DNA of 64,000 nt from Parapontixanthobacter sp963736595 (GTDB taxonomy: Bacteria; Pseudomonadota; Alphaproteobacteria; Sphingomonadales; Sphingomonadaceae): positions 62,001-126,000 of the forward strand of contig CAVTPG010000005.1 of NCBI GenBank assembly GCA_963736595.1, read 5' to 3'. A model generated the notes under the pieces. That model did no database searches. It had not been told where the DNA came from and saw only the letters and a list, made by a program, of their open reading frames with translations. The position numbers were made by a program, and so were the translations under genes. Shown here one piece after another: positions 1 to 10,002 of the stretch; the stretch's first letter is position 1; each line of letters begins with the position of its first letter.

Positions 1-1
1 T

Positions 2-2041
2 TTCGTCGATGATCTGCTGTCTCTGATGACACTGGAAGAAATGCTGGGCCAGCTGGTCATGCACGATCTGTCCAGCGAACCGGAAACCGGCGAATTATCC
101 GACGGCCTGCGCAACAGCCTTGAGCGCGGCGAGGTCGGCACATTATGGCTCGGCAAATCGTCCCATATTAATTGCCGTCACGCCATCATCGCGGCGCAAG
201 ACGTCGCTGTGACGCAAAGCCGCCTTGGCACGCCGCTAATGGTCGCGTGCGACCTTGCCGGTGGCTATCGCACGGCACTGCCCAGCGCGCTGACTGCCGC
301 TTGTAGCTGGGACCCTGAAACCATTGCGCGCGCAGACCGGATCGCGGCCATCGAGGCCAGCGCAGACGGGGCAAACTGGGCTTTCGGTCCGGCAATTGTG
401 ACCGACAACGACGATGCCCTCTGCGCCGATGAGCCAATGCTGGCTGCCCGCATCATCGGAGCGCGCGTGCGCGGTTTACAAGGTGATCGGCTGCTGAGGC
501 CCGATACGATGCTTGCATCACTCGATTGCCGATCGCGCAACACGAATGCTGGCGCAAACACCGCGCATCTCAATGACTTCCTGCCACCTTATCTTGCAGC
601 GGCGCGCGACGGACGGGTGGGCTGCGTCAATTTCGAGCCATCCGCTCATAAAACCCCAATGCTGATCGACCCGCTCGCCATGAATTGGGATTTCGGCGCC
701 ATCGTCGTGTCGCAGTGGCGCGACATCGCCCGATCGGCGTTGGGCGACGCCTATGATCACACCGATCCGTGGCACTTCCCGATTGACGCGATCGCAGCAT
801 CCATCCGACACGGCAAAACGCCGTCAGTGATGGTGGAAGACGCAGTGCGCCGCGTGCTCGGAGCAAAATTCGATCTCGGCCTGTTTCGCGATCCTGAATT
901 GTATTTGCGCCGTGGTCCCGGACAATCCGATGTCACTCCAGCGGTTCATCGCGAAGTCGCACTGGACGTCGCACGCAAATCAGTGACGCTGCTGAAAAAC
1001 ATGAAGCAGGTGCTGCCGCTCGACAGCGAGAATGGGACGATCCTGGTTCTGGGACCGCGCGCGGAGGATGGAGATCTCGCGATAGGTGAAAACCACCGTT
1101 CCCGTCCCGCAACCTCCCTTTGCGATGGACTGCTGGCGCAAGGACTGATCTATAGTTTTCTGCGAGGAACCGGGCAGAATGACGAGCTTTTCAACGATTC
1201 CAGCGAAGATTTAAGCCGCGGAGACCGAATGGCGATCGGACTTGCGTGTGATGCAGCGGCCCGCGCGCATACCGTGGTCGTGGCAATCGGCGATGCCCAT
1301 GAGGGGCACCCGGACGGCATCAAAGAGCGTTTGCTGGTGCAGGCCGTTGCCAAAGCCAATCCGCGCATCGTGCTGGTCGTGATGAATGAAACACCGCCCG
1401 ATCTTGGCTGGGCCGCGCCGCTTGTCGCCGGGATCGTCTATGCCGGACAATTGGGCGTCGCGAGCGGCGAAGCCATCGCACAAATCCTGTGCGGACAATT
1501 CAATCCAGCGGGAAAACTGCCGGTCGCCTTGCCGGTCGTCGATACCCGCGATGGTCAGCGCCGGGCCTTGTTTCCCTTTGGCCACGGGCTTTCCTATACC
1601 AGCTTTGCCTATCGCAATTTTGCCTTCGAAGTGCTGGAAGACCGCGTTGTTGCCACCTGCCTGCTCCGCAATACAGGCGAGGTTGCAGGCGATGAAGTAG
1701 CGCAGCTTTATGTCCGAAACCATGCCGCTTTTGGACAGCAAGCCGCAGCCCGACTGCGCTGTTTCAGCAAAGTGCGCCTGGAACCCGGTGAAGCGCGCGA
1801 GTTGCGCTTTGAATTGTCGGCAGGCGAATTCGGCTATTACCGCGATGATGGACGCCTGGAATTGCAAGCTGGCTATTACGAATTGGCGATTGGCGGAAGC
1901 AGCGCCAGAACCATTATCTGCGAGCTGGAATTGCCGGAAATCGTGGCAAAAGCGATGCTGCAAATCGTCGATCCCCGCGATCCGTTGCGCAATAGCAGTG
2001 TAATTGCCGGCGCATTCGGTCAGGCCCGCAAAGCAGGCTGA
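2..2041 (+). CDS. Glycoside hydrolase family 3-like protein, 5' end outside the window, catalytic residues lost
   Basis: The reading frame is open from base 2 and the residues before the first ATG (base 26) read VDDLLSL, the usual GH3 N-terminal helix, so the true start lies upstream of the window. The N-terminal TIM-barrel-like domain, the C-terminal domain (FPFGHGLSYTSF near residue 525) and a fibronectin III-like domain are all recognisable, as in beta-glucosidases and beta-xylosidases. The catalytic aspartate of the SDW motif is replaced: codon 713-715 encodes Gln in VVSQW. The substrate-binding Lys-His (KHF) region reads LASLDC. I infer a protein that keeps the fold but probably not GH3 hydrolysis. 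It lies just upstream of Wzx-like and Wzy-like genes on the same strand, which suggests a link to polysaccharide handling. Confidence 0.85.
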   Translation, partial: FVDDLLSLMTLEEMLGQLVMHDLSSEPETGELSDGLRNSLERGEVGTLWLGKSSHINCRHAIIAAQDVAVTQSRLGTPLMVACDLAGGYRTALPSALTAACSWDPETIARADRIAAIEASADGANWAFGPAIVTDNDDALCADEPMLAARIIGARVRGLQGDRLLRPDTMLASLDCRSRNTNAGANTAHLNDFLPPYLAAARDGRVGCVNFEPSAHKTPMLIDPLAMNWDFGAIVVSQWRDIARSALGDAYDHTDPWHFPIDAIAASIRHGKTPSVMVEDAVRRVLGAKFDLGLFRDPELYLRRGPGQSDVTPAVHREVALDVARKSVTLLKNMKQVLPLDSENGTILVLGPRAEDGDLAIGENHRSRPATSLCDGLLAQGLIYSFLRGTGQNDELFNDSSEDLSRGDRMAIGLACDAAARAHTVVVAIGDAHEGHPDGIKERLLVQAVAKANPRIVLVVMNETPPDLGWAAPLVAGIVYAGQLGVASGEAIAQILCGQFNPAGKLPVALPVVDTRDGQRRALFPFGHGLSYTSFAYRNFAFEVLEDRVVATCLLRNTGEVAGDEVAQLYVRNHAAFGQQAAARLRCFSKVRLEPGEARELRFELSAGEFGYYRDDGRLELQAGYYELAIGGSSARTIICELELPEIVAKAMLQIVDPRDPLRNSSVIAGAFGQARKAG

Positions 2042-2103
2042 TTTTGCGGCAAGGATAGCAGGCGTGCTTGTGCGCCTTTTCACATTCGCGCACAGTCGCG
2101 CTG

Positions 2104-3516
2104 ATGGCGTCCGCTCACCACAATACCATTGAACAGAAAGCAAGTCGCCGCCTGCGCCGGGGGCTGCTGGCCAACGCGATGTCGGTGGTTTTGCGGATCG
2201 CAACGCAGCTTGGCTTGCTGCCCTTATTGTTCGCGTATTGGAGCGAAGGGCAAGTCGGCATCTGGCTGATGCTGTTTTCGCTGCCGATGATTTTTCACAT
2301 TGCATCGACCGTGTTTTTTGCTGCCGGGTCGAATTACGCCTTGGCGAATGAGAGCTGTGTCAGCGCGGCGCGGGCAGCATTTTGGGCCAGTTTCTGGCTG
2401 GCTATTTCAACAACGCTGGCTTTGGTCGCGTGCGGGATCGTCACCTTCCTCTTCAGCAGTTTTGCAGGAGCCGCATGGGTTGCGGTATTTGCAGCAGCGG
2501 GCTTGATCCCCACCCTCGCGATCTTTGCCACCTATGTCGTCGTCAGTATTCCGATGGCGGCGATGGAAGTGCCTTTGCGCCATGCGGGGCGGTATCCGGA
2601 CCATATTGCATTGCAGGCGGTGTCGCTAGCGTGCGAGGCTCTGGCGATTGGCATTGCGGTGGTGCTCGGCGCAGGATTGCTGGGAGCAGCCGCCGCCATG
2701 TTGGCCGTGCGGGTCGTTTTCACGCTTGTTGCTTTTGTCATTGCGCACGCGATCAATCCGACAATCTTTGCCAGTGAAGCAGCTTGGCGTGAAACAGCGC
2801 GCAAACTGGTCGCACCTGCGCTGGGCTTCATGGCGCTGCCGCTGGTCTATGCGCTCAATTTATCGGGTTACACGCTGCTAATCGGTTTTGCGTTCGGGCC
2901 GGTCATTCTGGCGACATTCGTAGCGACGCGAACGCTGGTGCGGCTCATCGATTTGCTGACCAATTTTCTGTTTGCCGCGCAATATTATGAGGCAGGCCAT
3001 GCTGCAGGCGAACGACAAGAGGCGCAGGAATGGCAGCGGCAATTGCTGGCTACAATGACAATGGTGACCAGCCTGTTTGCTCTCGTGTTTGCCGTCGCCA
3101 TGCTGAGCATCGGGCCGTGGCTGCAGCATTGGTGGACCGCCGGACAGACCGAATTCGATAGCAAGATCGCGCTGGTTCTTATCATGGCCGGAGCCATTCG
3201 CATTCTGTGCGCCAGTCCCGCAGCCCTGTTGTCCGCGGCAAATAAACATACCGGCTTTGCCCGCGCATACCTGATCGGATCGCTGGTCGCATTCGGCGTC
3301 GCCATGTTGCTGGCCATAAGCGGCGCGAGCCTTGTCGCCATATGTGCGATGTTGATCGTGGCCGAAATCACTCAGCTTATCCCGATCATGCGTGCCGCAC
3401 TGAAAATCACGAATATGTCCTCACACGAATTTGCGAGGCTGATGACCTCCAGTCAGCGCCTGTCCGATGTCCGCCAACTGATCGGGACGTTGAAACCGCG
3501 CAAAAACCGAGAGTAG
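2104..3516 (+). CDS. Wzx-like oligosaccharide flippase (polysaccharide biosynthesis membrane protein)
   Basis: This is a strongly hydrophobic protein of about 470 residues with 12 or more predicted membrane helices and short charged loops, as in the MATE/MVF-type lipopolysaccharide and teichoic acid flippases that move undecaprenyl-linked repeat units across the inner membrane. The N-terminal stretch RRLRRGLLANAMS with the following helix is typical of the family. I chose ATG 2104 over an upstream TTG at 2068 because the extra residues have no membrane or family character. It follows the GH3-like gene by about 60 bases and precedes a polymerase gene by 44 bases, so the three are probably co-transcribed. 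The substrate is unknown. Confidence 0.78.
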   Translation: MASAHHNTIEQKASRRLRRGLLANAMSVVLRIATQLGLLPLLFAYWSEGQVGIWLMLFSLPMIFHIASTVFFAAGSNYALANESCVSAARAAFWASFWLAISTTLALVACGIVTFLFSSFAGAAWVAVFAAAGLIPTLAIFATYVVVSIPMAAMEVPLRHAGRYPDHIALQAVSLACEALAIGIAVVLGAGLLGAAAAMLAVRVVFTLVAFVIAHAINPTIFASEAAWRETARKLVAPALGFMALPLVYALNLSGYTLLIGFAFGPVILATFVATRTLVRLIDLLTNFLFAAQYYEAGHAAGERQEAQEWQRQLLATMTMVTSLFALVFAVAMLSIGPWLQHWWTAGQTEFDSKIALVLIMAGAIRILCASPAALLSAANKHTGFARAYLIGSLVAFGVAMLLAISGASLVAICAMLIVAEITQLIPIMRAALKITNMSSHEFARLMTSSQRLSDVRQLIGTLKPRKNRE

Positions 3517-3559
3517 GTCTGTTGCGGTCAAGCAAATCTGGATAGGCTGCACCCAGCCA

Positions 3560-4966
3560 ATGATTTCACTCTATTTCTTGACGCTTGTTGCCGCGCTGCT
3601 TGTATATTTAGCGACGCTCGCCGTGTATGTCCGGCAGGAGCAAGCCTCGATCGCGCATCCGGCCACGCTTTATCTCGCATTTCACGGGTTCGTATTCGTG
3701 TTCCGGCCGTTCGTGGCGTGGAGCCTTGATTTCGATTTCGTCTATCGCCTGTATGATTTCCAGCCGTCGCTCAGCGACAAAATCATCGTTATCGCCGGGT
3801 CCACGCTTGCCATGCTGGTTTTCGTTGGCACGTCCCTTGCCTTGTGCAAGCGATCCGCGCCCGAAATTGCCAGCGGCGCATTCGATACGGCACGCGCGAT
3901 ATTTCTCAAGCCGATAGTGATCGCCGCCGCGCTAATAACCCCGTTTGCCGTCTATTCGCAGATCGGCAACTGGTCGCGGCGCGCCAGCCAATTCGAGACG
4001 ATGCTGCGCGATGCAGCCACCGGCGTTCAGGTCAACACGACCAGCGTCGGGTGGATCACCGAATTCGGCCTGGCTTTGGCACCGCTGGCTGTGATGATCG
4101 TCTGGCTCAGCCGCTATCGCTGGTGGGGATGGGCCTTCTTCGGTGTCTTTGCACTGTTGCAATCGGGTAGCGGGACGCGCGGGCCATTGGTTTACGCAGT
4201 GCTGGCTATCGGCATCATTTACCTCCTTGAACATGGCCGCCGCTGGACCGATTGGCGCAGCTTTGCCTTGCTTGGGTTAACCGCAATCGCGTTCAATCTG
4301 ATCGTTATCGACCGGGGCAGCGCGGTGCGTCAGGTGTTCGTGGAAGAGCGGCAATCGCGCTACGTCAATATGCGCGATCTTCAGCCGCTGGAGCATATGG
4401 ATTTCGCGAATATGGAGTATTTCGAATACGTCGTTTACGCCGTGCCGCAGCGCAGCGGCAGCTACGATTATTTCGCGAACAATCTGCAGATTTTCACCGA
4501 GCCTGTTCCCCGCGCGCTCTGGAAAGACAAACCCGTCGGCTCGCCCGTGCAGTTTTTCAATCTGTGGGATTACGGGCGACCAATCGGCATTACGGTTTCG
4601 ATGCCGGGGATCGGGTGGCTGTCGCTGGGGTGGCTTGGCATCGCGATCCAGGCATTTGTGACCGCCTTGGCCTACAGCCTCATCTATCGCTGGCTGGCCG
4701 TGCGCCGCGCGGGGCCAATTGCGTTCCTGTCATACGGACTGATCGCCGCGACTTCGCTGCTGGTTTTCCGAGATGGCGCGTTGATTTCAGTTGTTCGCAC
4801 AGTCCCCTTTTACCTTGGCCCGCTGGCGCTAATCCTGTTTCTGGCCAGATTGTATGGCTGGCGGCAGATGGCGCCATATCATGTGGATAGCGGCGACACC
4901 GACAATCCGCCACTGACCCCTAAGCAGCGGCGGGAACAGCTCGCCAGCCTTGCTTCCGAGCCATAG
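3560..4966 (+). CDS. Wzy-like O-antigen/exopolysaccharide polymerase
   Basis: This 468-residue protein has about ten predicted membrane segments separated by one large polar loop (roughly residues 240-340) rich in Tyr, Arg and Asp, then more helices and a short charged tail. That layout fits polysaccharide polymerases of the Wzy or O-antigen polymerase (OAG_Wzy) type, which join repeat units in the periplasm. Sequence identity in this family is always low, so the call rests on topology and on its position directly after a Wzx-like flippase. It ends two bases before the convergent TonB receptor stop codon, with no room for a separate terminator. Confidence 0.65.
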   Translation: MISLYFLTLVAALLVYLATLAVYVRQEQASIAHPATLYLAFHGFVFVFRPFVAWSLDFDFVYRLYDFQPSLSDKIIVIAGSTLAMLVFVGTSLALCKRSAPEIASGAFDTARAIFLKPIVIAAALITPFAVYSQIGNWSRRASQFETMLRDAATGVQVNTTSVGWITEFGLALAPLAVMIVWLSRYRWWGWAFFGVFALLQSGSGTRGPLVYAVLAIGIIYLLEHGRRWTDWRSFALLGLTAIAFNLIVIDRGSAVRQVFVEERQSRYVNMRDLQPLEHMDFANMEYFEYVVYAVPQRSGSYDYFANNLQIFTEPVPRALWKDKPVGSPVQFFNLWDYGRPIGITVSMPGIGWLSLGWLGIAIQAFVTALAYSLIYRWLAVRRAGPIAFLSYGLIAATSLLVFRDGALISVVRTVPFYLGPLALILFLARLYGWRQMAPYHVDSGDTDNPPLTPKQRREQLASLASEP

Positions 4967-4968
4967 AA

Positions 4969-7033
4969 TTACAATCCGAAGCGAATGCCTGCCCAGAATG
5001 TGCGCGGTACCCCAAGATCGATGGCTCCGCCCGCATTGCGCGTCACGATCGCTTCGTCGGTCAGGTTTTCTGCCCGAAGAATAAGCTGAAACTGCGAGGT
5101 CAGCGGGATCTGCATATAAGCGCCCAGCGTCGTTGCAGCAGGCAGCGGATCGCTTTCCTGATCACTCTCGAATTGCGTCCCGACATGGCGTAAAGTCGCC
5201 GCGATATTCCAGCCATTGGCCGGTCGATAGGATAGACTGGCAGCACCGGCCCAGCGTGGCACTTGCGGCGGGCGATTGCCGTCTAACCCGGCCGAGGCAT
5301 CGCGCCCGATGATCTGCGCATCGGTATAGGATAGCGTGCCGTCGAACCGGAGCGGCCCGCGCGCAATACTGGCGTCTAATTCCAGACCTTGCGCCTTAAT
5401 CGCGGGCAGGTTTTGCCGCTGCCGCAAAGTTGGCGTCAACGTGACATTGGCAATGGCGTTCTTCACGCGATTGTCGAAGCCAGTAAGTGAAAATTTGAGG
5501 CCCTTGGATGGCGTGAAATCCGCGCCCAATTCGATGCCTTCCAGCCGCTCATTTTCCAATTCGGCATTGGCCTGCGTCACGACCGGGAACACAACGAAGG
5601 GTCGGTATAATTCGTTCAAGGTCGGCAAGCGTTGTCCGCTGTATGCGGCGGCGCGCAAGGCTAGCGCGTCATTCGCGCGATACAAAGCTCCAGCGCGGTA
5701 AGTAATCGCCCAATCGCTGCGGTCGGGCGCATCCAATCGCTCGATCACTTGGTTGTCCGCATCGCGGCTCACGAAAAAGCCATCGGTGATGCTGGTCCGG
5801 TCGAGCCGTACACCGCCCGTCAGAACCAAAGCCCCGCCGACACCGCCCGGTTGCCAGTCGTTTTCGATGAAGACGCCCACATCCGAAGTTGCGCCCCCTG
5901 CCCTGCGCCGCTCTCGCAAAGCTCCGCTAAACGCGCTGAACGCGTCTTCATCCAATGTGCCGCTGGCGCGCCGGTAATCCACGCCCAATCGCAAGCTATG
6001 CGCATTGCCCACTGGCGGCTGCAGCTCGAATTTCCCACCGATGCCGGTCGAGGGGGTGTTGCGCTGATCCAGCACGCGCGTGAACCGCGTCGATGAAATC
6101 ACCACATTGGAAAAGTTGCGCGCTTGCACATAAGCCAGCGCATCGAAGGCCCACGCGCCGCGCCCAATCACGCGAACCGATGCGTTCTGCCCTTCATTCG
6201 TGCTGTCCGCTCCATCGAACCGCAACGTGCGTGTGTCATCATACATCAGGCCGCTGGCTTGCAATTCCACATCGTCGCTAAGCGGCGTAACGGCGCGCAG
6301 CGATAGCGACCAATTATCGAACGCCGCACGGGCGCTGGCCGGAACCCGCTGATCCGCAGGTGTCGTGAAAAACCCCTGCCCGCGGTCCCAGCGTCCGCTT
6401 GCGACAACAAAACCACTGCCCAGTTTTTGCGCGAGACTGGCGCTCGCCTCTGTCTCTTCGCGATCATTTATCAGCAGCCGCGCGCCACAAGCGATCGAGG
6501 TCGCTTATATCGGCGCTTTCCATCGCAATCGTGCCTGCCAGCGCACCCGATCCGAACGGACCGGAGCCGCCTCCGCGCGTGATCCGAATTTGCCCCAGCC
6601 GCTCCGGCGCAATCGCGTTAAATGGCACGAAGCCGAAAAACGGGTCGGCCAATGGCACACCATCCAGCGTCACCAGTGCGCGACTTGTGGCATTCCCGCC
6701 GAGCGCGCGCAGAGTTGCGCCTTGTGCCGATGGATTGGCCGAACGACTGTCGGAGCGGCGAAATTGCTGGAACCCGGCGACTGCACCCAACACATCTTCG
6801 ATGCGGCCCGATGGCGCGGCGATGATCTGCTCCCGGTCCAGCGTGACGGCGGAATAAGCGGGTGTCGCAGGTGTATCATCCAGCCCTTTGCCTGTGACAA
6901 GGATGATGTTTTCGACCTGCGTCGAAGGCTCTTCGGATGGCGGTGCATCGCCGGGATCCTGCGCCATAACAGGGGTAGCCAAGCTCAGGCTGGCGAGGAT
7001 GGCGGGGGACAGTAGTGATTTGCGAACGATCAT
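4969..7033 (-). pseudogene. TonB-dependent outer-membrane receptor, interrupted by one frameshift
   Basis: The start at 7033 opens a clear signal peptide (MIVRKSLLSPAILASLSLA, cleaved near VMAQ) followed by a plug domain (EQIIAAPSGRIEDVLG, LDGVPLADP, ITRGGGSGPFGSGALAGTI). The frame stops at about 6464. The rest of the protein, a 22-stranded barrel with a terminal aromatic-type end (FWAGIRFGL), continues in another frame to 4969. Removing one base near 6487 joins the two frames as DRLGARLLINDREE, the sequence expected at this plug/barrel border. Such receptors take up iron chelates, cobalamin or sugars using TonB energy; the ligand is not evident. It is either a recent pseudogene or a base-calling error. 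Confidence 0.8.
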
Positions 7034-7155
7034 ACGCCGCGCAATGACGGATCCCGATGGTAATGCAAGGGGGCTAATCGCGTGCAAGCGGCTTGTGCGC
7101 AACACAGTTGCAATTTACAATGCTTCTTCACTCGAGGAAAAATCAGGGCATCGCA

Positions 7156-8676
7156 ATGGCGGAAAACACGGCTTCATTACCCGACACTCATGTCGATGTC
7201 CTAATCGTAGGGGCAGGCATTTCGGGCATCGGTATGGCCGCACATATGACCGAAAAATGTCCGCAAAAATCGTATGCTATCCTTGAGCAGCGCGAAAATC
7301 TGGGCGGAACATGGGATTTGTTCCGCTATCCCGGTGTCCGCTCCGACAGCGATATGCACACGCTGGGATTCGAGTTTGAACCGTGGCAGCATGAAAAAAG
7401 CATCGCCGATGGTCCCGCCATTCTGAATTACCTGCACCAGATCGTGGACGAGCGCGACATTCGGCAGCATATCCGTTTTTCCCGCCGCGTTTTGTCGGCA
7501 AATTTCGATACTGCGACAGCGCGCTGGAACGTGACTGTCGAACACGCCGGAAAGCAGCAGGTTTTGACCGCAAACTGGCTGTATCTCGGGTCAGGCTATT
7601 ACGATTACGACGAGCCATATGATGCGGAATTTGCGCTTGGCGATTTCGAAGGCACGGTGTTGCATCCGCAATTCTGGCCCAAGGAACTCGACTATTCCGG
7701 CAAGCGCGTTGTCGTGATCGGTTCGGGCGCAACGGCGGTGACTATCGTCCCGTCGATGGCGGAGAAAGCAGCCCATGTCACCATGCTGCAACGCACGCCC
7801 ACATGGATGATTTCACGCCCTGCAAAAGATGGCGTGGCCAACTTCTTGCGCCGGATATTGCCCGGCGATCTGGCTTACAAAATCACGCGTTTCAAAAACG
7901 TCTTTATGCAGGATTTCACGTTCAAACTGGCCCAGAGAAAGCCGGAAAAAGTAAAGAAGGAACTGCGCAAGGAATTGCGCAAGGCGCTGGGCGAGCATTA
8001 CGACGAGCCGACCTTCACACCGCCTTACAATCCGTGGGAGCAACGCCTGTGCCTGGTCCCCGACGCCGATCTGTTCGAAGCAATGAAAGGCGGTAAGGCC
8101 AGTATCGTCACTGATAAGATCGCCGCATTCGAACGGGGCGGAATTCGCCTCGAAAGCGGTGAGCACTTGGACGCCGATATCGTCGTGACAGCCACCGGTC
8201 TGAAGCTTGCCATAGCAGGCAAAATGACCGTCAGCATCGATGGCGAGCCGGTCGATTTCGCGCAGCGGTTCTACTACAAGGGCTGTATGTTTTCAAACGT
8301 GCCGAATTTGGCGGTCGTGTTCGGCTATCTCAACGCAAGCTGGACTTTGCGCGCCGATATTAACGCCGATTATGTCTGCCGCGTCATCAACCATATGGAC
8401 CAGGTCGGCGCTTTGCTCGCGGTTCCTGCCCTCACAAAAACACAAGAAGCCGCGCTGGAGGAAGACGACATATTCGACTTTTCCAGCGGGTATATTCAGC
8501 GGTCCAAGCACATCATGCCGAAGAATGCGATCGCCTATCCATGGCGGTTGAACCAGGATTACGTGCTGGACAAAAAGCGGATGCGCAAAGATCCGGTCGA
8601 TGATGGCATTTTGGCTTTTGAGCAAACACCGTCCGCGACGCAGCCAGACGACAGGCCCTTGGAAACCGTCACATAA
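7156..8676 (+). CDS. Flavin-containing monooxygenase of the Baeyer-Villiger/EtaA type
   Basis: The protein (506 residues from ATG 7156) starts with an FAD Rossmann fold (VLIVGAGISGIG), then LGGTWDLFRYPGVRSDSD, a stretch typical of EtaA-like Baeyer-Villiger monooxygenases. The diagnostic FxGxxxHxxxW signature is present as FEGTVLHPQFW, followed by the NADPH-binding fold VVVIGSGATAVT. Enzymes of this class use NADPH and oxygen to convert ketones to esters or to oxidise sulfur and nitrogen; the natural substrate cannot be read from sequence. The frame extends upstream to a possible start at 7120 or 7093, but ATG 7156 begins the family-like sequence. It is divergent from the TonB receptor across about 120 bases. 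Confidence 0.88.
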   Translation: MAENTASLPDTHVDVLIVGAGISGIGMAAHMTEKCPQKSYAILEQRENLGGTWDLFRYPGVRSDSDMHTLGFEFEPWQHEKSIADGPAILNYLHQIVDERDIRQHIRFSRRVLSANFDTATARWNVTVEHAGKQQVLTANWLYLGSGYYDYDEPYDAEFALGDFEGTVLHPQFWPKELDYSGKRVVVIGSGATAVTIVPSMAEKAAHVTMLQRTPTWMISRPAKDGVANFLRRILPGDLAYKITRFKNVFMQDFTFKLAQRKPEKVKKELRKELRKALGEHYDEPTFTPPYNPWEQRLCLVPDADLFEAMKGGKASIVTDKIAAFERGGIRLESGEHLDADIVVTATGLKLAIAGKMTVSIDGEPVDFAQRFYYKGCMFSNVPNLAVVFGYLNASWTLRADINADYVCRVINHMDQVGALLAVPALTKTQEAALEEDDIFDFSSGYIQRSKHIMPKNAIAYPWRLNQDYVLDKKRMRKDPVDDGILAFEQTPSATQPDDRPLETVT

Positions 8677-8720
8677 GAAACGCCTTTCGCTGATCCGGGC
8701 TTTTGCCTAAGCGATGATGT

Positions 8721-9491
8721 ATGAGTTCAGCCACGAAATCCGACCGCGTGTATAAAGCCGCCCTGATCGTTATCGGCGATGAAATCCTGTCCGGGCGCAC
8801 CCATGACAAGAACATTGCGCAGGTCGCTTCCTGGCTTCAGGTGCAGGGCATTCGCCTTGATGAAGTACGGGTGGTGCCTGATGTCGAAGAACGGATCGTG
8901 GAAGCCGTGAACATTCTACGCAGCCGTAATGATTACCTCTTCACGACTGGCGGTATCGGGCCGACACATGACGACATCACTGTCGATGCGGTTTCAGCCG
9001 CACTGGGTTTGGAAGTCGAAATCCACCCTGATGCTTATGCTATCCTAGAGAAATATTACGCGGACAAAGGCGGTTTAAACGAGGGCCGATTGCGCATGGC
9101 CCGCGCACCGCAAGGCGCGGAACTTATTGCCAATGAAAAATCCGGTGCGCCCGGCATCAAGATCGGCAACATCTTCCTGATGGCTGGCGTGCCGCACATC
9201 ACCGCCGGGATGCTGGACGCCTTGACCGGAACGCTGGAAGGTGGCGCGCAACTTATCAGCGAGACCATCGGCGGTTTCATTCCAGAAAGCGAAGTTGCCG
9301 GCATTCTTCGCGAAGTCGAAAAAGCGCACGAAACCTGTCAGATTGGCAGCTATCCCTTCTTTCGTGAAGGCAAAGTCGGCGCAAATTTCGTGATCCGTTC
9401 GACCAAGCAAGACGACTTGAACAGCTGCGTTCACAGCCTGAGCGATGCGCTGTCCGCCGCCGGTTTCGACTTCACACCGGGCGGAATTTAA
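8721..9491 (+). CDS. CinA N-terminal/MoaB-like molybdopterin-binding domain protein
   Basis: The 256-residue protein shows the MoCF_biosynth domain: AALIVIGDEILSGRTHDKN at the N-terminus, then FTTGGIGPTHDDITVDAV, the pterin-binding glycine motif. It corresponds to the N-terminal half of CinA (competence/damage-inducible protein A). The C-terminal NMN-deamidase domain is absent, which is common for stand-alone alphaproteobacterial members. Its role is not settled: family relatives bind molybdopterin or act on nucleotides such as ADP-ribose. The gene starts 44 bases after the monooxygenase gene and may be read with it. Confidence 0.85.
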   Translation: MSSATKSDRVYKAALIVIGDEILSGRTHDKNIAQVASWLQVQGIRLDEVRVVPDVEERIVEAVNILRSRNDYLFTTGGIGPTHDDITVDAVSAALGLEVEIHPDAYAILEKYYADKGGLNEGRLRMARAPQGAELIANEKSGAPGIKIGNIFLMAGVPHITAGMLDALTGTLEGGAQLISETIGGFIPESEVAGILREVEKAHETCQIGSYPFFREGKVGANFVIRSTKQDDLNSCVHSLSDALSAAGFDFTPGGI

Positions 9492-9586
9492 GCCTTTGGC
9501 ATGGGCCGAAAAATTCGGGCCACAAGAGTGTCTAAACGGGGTCTAGAGCACCCAAGCCGTACCTGACGGTCGCCCAACTGGCTCGA

Positions 9587-9751
9587 TTACTCGTTATGTT
9601 CGCGGATATCTTCGCGGACTTCTTTTGCACCACGTTCACCGGCGATTTCCTCGGCGCGGGTGGTCGAGCGGCTGCGCATATAAGCATAGATAATCGCCGC
9701 GATCAGCAGGACCGGCCCGATGATCGTGATAAGGCTCCAAAACGATTCCAT
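9587..9751 (-). CDS. Small single-pass membrane protein, 54 residues
   Basis: A complete small open reading frame starts with ATG at 9751 and ends with TAA at 9587. It has a good ribosome binding site (GGAGA, six bases before the start). Residues 5-24 form a hydrophobic helix (TIIGPVLLIAAIIYAYM), followed by a charged, mostly helical cytoplasmic tail rich in Arg and Glu (RAEEIAGERGAKEVRED). I do not recognise a named family. The good ribosome binding site, the clean membrane-plus-charged-tail design and the position after the rplA terminator support a real gene of unknown function. Confidence 0.65.
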   Translation of the reverse strand: MESFWSLITIIGPVLLIAAIIYAYMRSRSTTRAEEIAGERGAKEVREDIREHNE

Positions 9752-9857
9752 TGTAATTCTCCATTGCGTTTCTGATCGATCAACGCGCCAAACGCATTTG
9801 CTTTCCGGTTATCGCAACGGGCACACCAGAAACGCCGGACATTCTCAGCAGGAGCAT

Positions 9858-9903
9858 AAGAAAAGGGCCGGAAAGCGTTATGCTCTCCGACCCTTCTTTT
9901 CTT
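9858..9903 (-). terminator. Rho-independent terminator after rplA
   Basis: Downstream of rplA lies an imperfect hairpin with GGGtCGGA paired to TCCGGCCC on the minus strand, flanked by A-rich and T-rich tracts on both sides (aagaaaag, ttttctt). The T-run follows the stem in either direction, so it could stop rplA transcription and also act on the opposite strand. Confidence 0.7.
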
Positions 9904-10002
9904 AATCTCAGTCGCCAACGGGCCATGCGGCCTCTGGCTATCGCACTAACCGCGTCGGGCCGTCGCCCTCTGGCTGCCGCGATCAGGATTGCACGTTTAT
10001 TC

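Noticed and set aside
1211..2305. A 364-codon minus-strand frame across the GH3 and Wzx genes
   Set aside because: It crosses two real genes and shows no domain; the plus-strand frames have clear family motifs.
9509..9527. Hairpin GGGCCGAA/TTCGGGCC after the CinA-like gene
   Set aside because: No T-run follows, so I do not call it a terminator.
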